Source of the DNA: Euptelea pleiosperma
Lineage: Eukaryota; Streptophyta; Magnoliopsida; Ranunculales; Eupteleaceae
DNA: 64,000 nucleotides
NCBI GenBank assembly: GCA_035048495.1
Contig: CM068540.1
Span: 17,964,829-18,028,828, forward strand
Direction: 5' to 3'
The position numbers and the translations under genes are program-made. The notes beneath the pieces were generated by a model. That model made no database searches, was not told the origin of the DNA, and saw only the letters and a list, made by a program, of their open reading frames with translations. This document shows, one piece after another, positions 59,708 through 64,000 of the stretch (positions are counted from its first letter, which is position 1; every line of letters starts with the position of its first letter).

Positions 59708-61539
59708 TGTCACACTTTGGACTAGGCACTTGAGTCCGACCTAAATGCATGTATTCAGCCATGATCTAGGGCGTGATAATAAATAAAAATAACAAAAACT
59801 AAAATAATTTTTCAAAAATTGTTAAAATTCTTCATAAATCAAAACAAAATTTTTTTTTGTAATGCATTATGGTCAAAATATCTATTTATTATCTTTTTTT
59901 AATTTAATTTTTCGTGATCTAGCTATACAGTACCCAAAATTTGATAAAAATATAATTTTCACAAAATTAATATTTATTATTCTAAATTTTTTAAAGATCA
60001 TCATAAACTATTTTGTGAAAATACTTAGCGAAAAAATAAATATTTAGATTTTTTCGGGCCCATTATCACATGTACAAGTAGTAATCAAATTTCATAAAAA
60101 TTTTACAGGAATTACTAAAACACATCAGAAACAAAAGTTTACCAACTGAGATTAAATCAATCATAAATCCAAAGTACCTAAGGGCTAAAAAATGACCAAT
60201 AATGTTAAGATTCAACTTATTACAATCATAAAAATTTAAGTGTAGCATAATCAAAATAACTAAAAAGTCTAAGTGTCTTCAATGAACACTCTATTATCCT
60301 TTGGTACACAGTCCTCTAGTTTATAATTTTTCTTCATCTCAAACAATCTGAAAAATACTATCGATTAAACTATAAGCTTATGAAAGTCCAGTACAAATTA
60401 ACTGTTACACTATATCTATTATAATTTTATCAATCAATAATTCATACGTAAAGTATAGGTAGAGAACAAAAATAACAAGTATTTTTAAATTGAACTATAA
60501 TCCAAAATCAATATGTGTACGAATTAACCGTTACACCATATCTATGATATTTTTATCAATCAATAGTTCATACGCAGAGTATAGGCATAGAACAAGAATA
60601 ACAAGTATTTTCAAACTGAACCATGATCCAAAATCAATATGTACATGCAACTAATATGGGTCTCATTCTCCTTAACACTAGGAATATCTCAACCGAGAAC
60701 TCTTCTGGAAAGAGTTTAAGGCTTTGCATTTAAAGGCTCCAAGCTCAAGAGTTTTCAACCATTGGGACCAATCATACACTTCAAAAAGATATGCAATGTA
60801 ATTAATCTAATATCTAGCTATTCAAGAGATCTCAAAATTCTAATAATATATCAAGAATAATAAGATTAAGATAATCATAACATGATACCATATCCATATG
60901 AAAATTACAAAATTCAGGTACAATACATATGCAAAGAATAGAACTAAAATTAACCAATAAAAAGATCATAAACTTTCTTATTTTTTCTAAGTAAATTAAT
61001 GGTGAAACGAGTGTGATGCTTTTAAACCTTAAAGAAGTCAAAGGATAAGAAGATTGGAGGACGACTAGGGCTTTAGTGGGGCTCTCAATGCTCTAATAAT
61101 TTGTATTTTGTTTAAATTTTTGGGAAATAATCAAATTATAATTTTTAGATTGGATGTTAGAGGAGGGTTTGACTCATAATAAGGTTTTGGTTGAGAGATT
61201 CTCTCAAATCTATCAAAAATCAATCAATCACTTAAAATGTTTTATATTTGAAGTAGATCTTTAACGGGTTTATTTTATCTCAATTTAAAAATTATTTTTC
61301 TTCACTTTATAAGGAGTGTATCTAACAACCCTTTAAAAATCATATTTTAGATTAATTATGAGCAACTAAGCTTCAAATAGGATCATTCTCATGCCCAAAA
61401 GTCTCTAGATTGCCCCTAAAGACCTACTCCAAAAAAAAAAAATTAACTCAACCAACTGCAATATTAATTAATGCTTAAAAAAACATTAGATTGATAAAAT
61501 TAAAATTTTAAAATACATGAAAAAACTTCAGGTATCACA
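59708..61539. mobile_element. solo LTR, 1832 bp
   Basis: It begins TGTCACACTTTGG and ends CAGGTATCACA, the TG...CA form of LTRs. A perfect 5-bp duplication CCAAC flanks it (59703-59707 and 61540-61544). No second LTR, primer site or coding region is present, so it is most simply a solo LTR from recombination. The size and TGTCACAC start are more like a Ty3/gypsy LTR than copia, but that is inference. Orientation was not resolved beyond the direct reading. Confidence 0.75.
60391..60641. repeat. two-copy tandem repeat of about 125 bp inside the solo LTR
   Basis: Two adjacent units starting GTACAAATTAACTGTTACAC and GTACGAATTAACCGTTACAC are similar throughout. Shared motifs include TTTTATCAATCAATA, TCATACG and AACAAGTATTTT. 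Confidence 0.85.
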
Positions 61540-61544
61540 CCAAC

Positions 61545-61665
61545 GGCTAGAAATCACCAATCATACTAATTTTTTGTGTAGGTTCACAAAGGATGAGTAA
61601 AACATCTATAGGGCAGTGGGCCCAAAAGTGTGGCACATGATAGAGGGGGTCATGGAAACAAATTT
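61545..61665. mobile_element. right part of another palindromic Mutator-like MITE, split by the solo LTR
   Basis: GAAATCACCAATCATACTAATTTTTTGTG and the following ACATCTATAGGG match the centre and right arm of 58996-59400. The matching left part (ACTCAATGACTAG, GTGAAAA, GAATCCAAC) lies just before the solo LTR at about 59630-59707. The outer ends were not resolved. Confidence 0.5.
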
Positions 61666-63000
61666 ACATTCCAAAGACATCTAGATTATGGGTGGTTGGA
61701 GTTCTTACATGTGGCAACAATGTAGAAGACCCGACAGGTCCACGTGTTTTGCCACCTCACCCTACCTCATGTGGCAAGTTTCAACTTTTTCACCATGTGG
61801 CTAAAAAGGGATGGCATTATTTCTGGGGCATTTAGACAAATAAATTACTCCATAGCATACCTTAGGCCAAAGCAACCCTATAATTTCAAAAACACTGGCC
61901 AAAGCATGTTTGTTCTCTATTAATTTCTAGGACAATTTTGTCCCTGCACGTAGATTGAGTGTCATCAATGACTACAAGAAAAAATAATAAATTTAAATTA
62001 AAATGAAATTAAAACTCTCCCCTTCCTCCCACCCTATCTTTCTTCACATTTCTATTCTTCTTTCAAAACCTCTCCTCTCAAACCCTCTGTTGTCTCTCTA
62101 TCTCTCTCATACTCTCTCTCGCGCTCTCTAAAATTCTCTCTTTCCATCCTTATCGAGATCATTTTGTCTCTTTTCTCCCGTGTTACTCAGCCCACAGTTG
62201 AGGGCCATCGCGCCAACTTTGATCAATGCTCTTTTAGCCTATATCTGTTCTAATAAAATGAACGTGATTATAATGGTTTACAATTTTTAAATAACCTTAG
62301 AAAATTTTTTGAATTTATAAATTGAAAAGTTTGTCTTATCCTCCTTAGTTGATCAAATTTTACGTGAGTTTCTGATTGCACTACTTGCTTGAATTTTTTA
62401 AATTGGTTATATCATTTCATATATTATATCACCATTACTAATAAATTAATTAATAAAATTACAAACTATCCTAAAGTCAAGCTCACCTCTGTCTCCAATA
62501 CTCCTAACGCCAAAGATGTCGATGCGACTATCATCAAGATGATAAGGGTTAAGTCTTTCCAAGCTTCCCATAAGAAAATCTACATGGCATAAAAAGCACA
62601 TGAACAAATATACCTAATCATATCCCGCTTTATTGACTCCTTTTTAACTATTTTTCTAATCATCCTAAATTATTTCATGGATTGAATGATTTGGTTCATT
62701 TGGATTTCTAGCTAAGGAGTTCTTCTTTTTAGGATCCATAGAATGATAATTCACCTGTTAGCATGTTGACCTCATGTATGCTATGTCATTGGTGCAATGT
62801 ACTGAACTTCTACCAGACAGGTACCATATATTCTTGTTTGTCGTTTTGTGCTTCACTCTCTTTGTGCCCCTTTTCCTCCTTGAACGAGACTAGTATTGCA
62901 CATGCTTTCAACATAAGCATGCCTAACCTCAAGGTCGTCTTGATACAAGTTGGGGCCTAAGGGAAAAATTTATATGAGGCCTTTTAGATAATTAACATAT
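61666..63000. other. AT-rich spacer, nothing recognised
   Basis: It holds a CT-rich microsatellite around 62080-62150 (TCTCTCTC units) preceded by pyrimidine-rich text. Open stretches near 62390 and 62763 show no known domain and no splice context. Confidence 0.35.
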
Positions 63001-63008
63001 TAATATAT

Positions 63009-63355
63009 GGGTTGGGATCGGGGACAACCATTTTTGACAACTATTTTGGCAGACCCACAGAAGACTAATCAATGGCTGATTTTTGGTGAGGATAATCTCC
63101 TCACCATATAGATCACCCCAACAAAAAATCAGCCCATTCTGAAATTTCTAACCCCATCAAATGTGGTTTTCAAGTTATACAGTAAAAATAGACAGTCCAA
63201 AATATTTCAACTTCTAAACCAGTCTACAAATATCGGAATGATTTAAATTTTTGTGAGGATGATCTCCTCACCATAATGATCCTCCTCACCAAAAATCATC
63301 GATTGATTCATCTTCTATGTGGGTCCGCCAAATGGTTGTCCCCCGATCCCGACCC
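63009..63355. mobile_element. inverted-repeat MITE, 347 bp
   Basis: The left end GGGTTGGGATCGGGGACAAC pairs with the right end GTTGTCCCCCGATCCCGACC plus C. Pairing continues through GGCAGACCCACA and the TGATTTTTGGTGAGGA motif on both sides. An 8-bp repeat TAATATAT flanks it (63001-63008 and 63356-63363), but the flanks are AT repeats, so duplication length is uncertain. A related fragment lies at about 11985-12170. Confidence 0.8.
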
Positions 63356-63363
63356 TAATATAT

Positions 63364-64000
63364 ATATTAATTAAAAATTTAACTCTATATAATAGAATAT
63401 ATTTATTTAAAATCTATTCTTCTAATAATTTTATATTATAATTTCTACCAAACAATCTAAATTATCATTGTTATCCAGTTGACGTATTGTTCATTTTTGT
63501 TATTTTGAAAAGTTTTGATCCAAATTGTAGAAACTAATAATATCTTTGCCTACTAATAAAAAAAGGGATTGTAGAGAACAATTCCGAAGCAGTAGAAGTC
63601 AAATTGCGACATCGTAAGCCTAATTTTCAAATAGAATCCCCTTTTTTTGTGACCCTCAAATCACTCATTTAAACAGCACTACCAATGGATTGGATTGCCC
63701 AACTCGCTCTGATAATCCAAACCAATCCGATTAATAACATTTGGCCTAGATCTAGAAATTGGGATCCGATATTATTATTGAAATCTATATAATATCATAC
63801 ATAAAATGCCAAAATGTAGTTTCAATGATATTTGTAATATCACACAAAAGTTGTAGTTACTAAGGACAAACATCCATAGGTTGCTGCATTTGCCAAAATG
63901 CAGTGTAGATATTTGTCGGTAAAACTAATATATATATAGTTTGTAAGTCGGGCTCGGGTTGGGCCTAGCCTTAACCCTAACCCAACCCGATTTGATCGAG
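63364..64000. other. AT-rich end of the window
   Basis: No gene was found. The last 60 bases (GTCGGGCTCGGGTTGGGCCT and CCCTAACCCAACCCGA) look like the start of another inverted-repeat element cut by the window edge. Confidence 0.35.

Noticed and set aside
62389..62960. Short plus-strand open frames
   Set aside because: AT-rich composition, no domain and no supporting splice signals.

Overview
This is nuclear DNA from a flowering plant. The protein genes are split by GT-AG introns, one encodes a plastid-targeted release-factor homologue (PrfB3 type), and the rest is AT-rich sequence packed with plant transposon families: Ty1/copia elements primed by initiator Met-tRNA, L1-type LINEs, hAT and Mutator MITEs, a TRIM and a SINE. 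The species cannot be told from the sequence. Long repeat-filled introns suggest a woody plant with a medium or large genome, but that is inference.

Three host genes were assembled by joining exons with consistent phase. (1) About 9.46-11.44 kb, + strand: the last three coding exons of an unrecognised acidic protein with a basic C-terminus; its 5' exons were not found. (2) 15.43-21.76 kb, - strand: a complete six-exon PrfB3-like protein in which the catalytic GGQ has become EEQ. (3) 24.20-55.31 kb, - strand: a 14-exon gene of 707 codons plus stop, with a GNAT acetyltransferase-like domain followed by a C-terminal pair of BRCT domains. Its last intron is 18.3 kb and splits the second BRCT domain. 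Genes 1 and 2 converge; genes 2 and 3 lie head to tail about 2.4 kb apart.

Layout: 0.2-6.6 kb, two broken LINEs; 7.1-8.9 kb, three hAT MITEs in a row; 9.5-11.4 kb, gene 1; 12.4-14.3 kb, a SINE and two hAT MITEs; 15.4-21.8 kb, gene 2 with LINE tails in two introns; 24.2-55.3 kb, gene 3. Its last intron holds two hAT MITEs and then a nest: a LINE RNase H remnant split by an old copia element, which is split by two further copia elements, one of which carries a hAT MITE. Another intron holds a deleted copia element whose 5' LTR contains a TRIM with three terminal repeats. 55.5-61.7 kb, upstream of gene 3, is a second nest: a 2.7-kb Mutator-like foldback element with pyrimidine-rich minisatellite arms and a perfect 9-bp target duplication, several copies of a palindromic Mutator-like MITE, a hAT element split by one of them, and a 1.8-kb solo LTR. 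61.7-64 kb is AT-rich with one more inverted-repeat MITE.

No defence system, operon, CRISPR array or RNA gene was seen. The most notable items are the GNAT-BRCT gene with its giant intron, the GGQ-less release factor, the foldback element, the three-LTR TRIM, and very short LINE-tail insertions bounded by their own target duplications.
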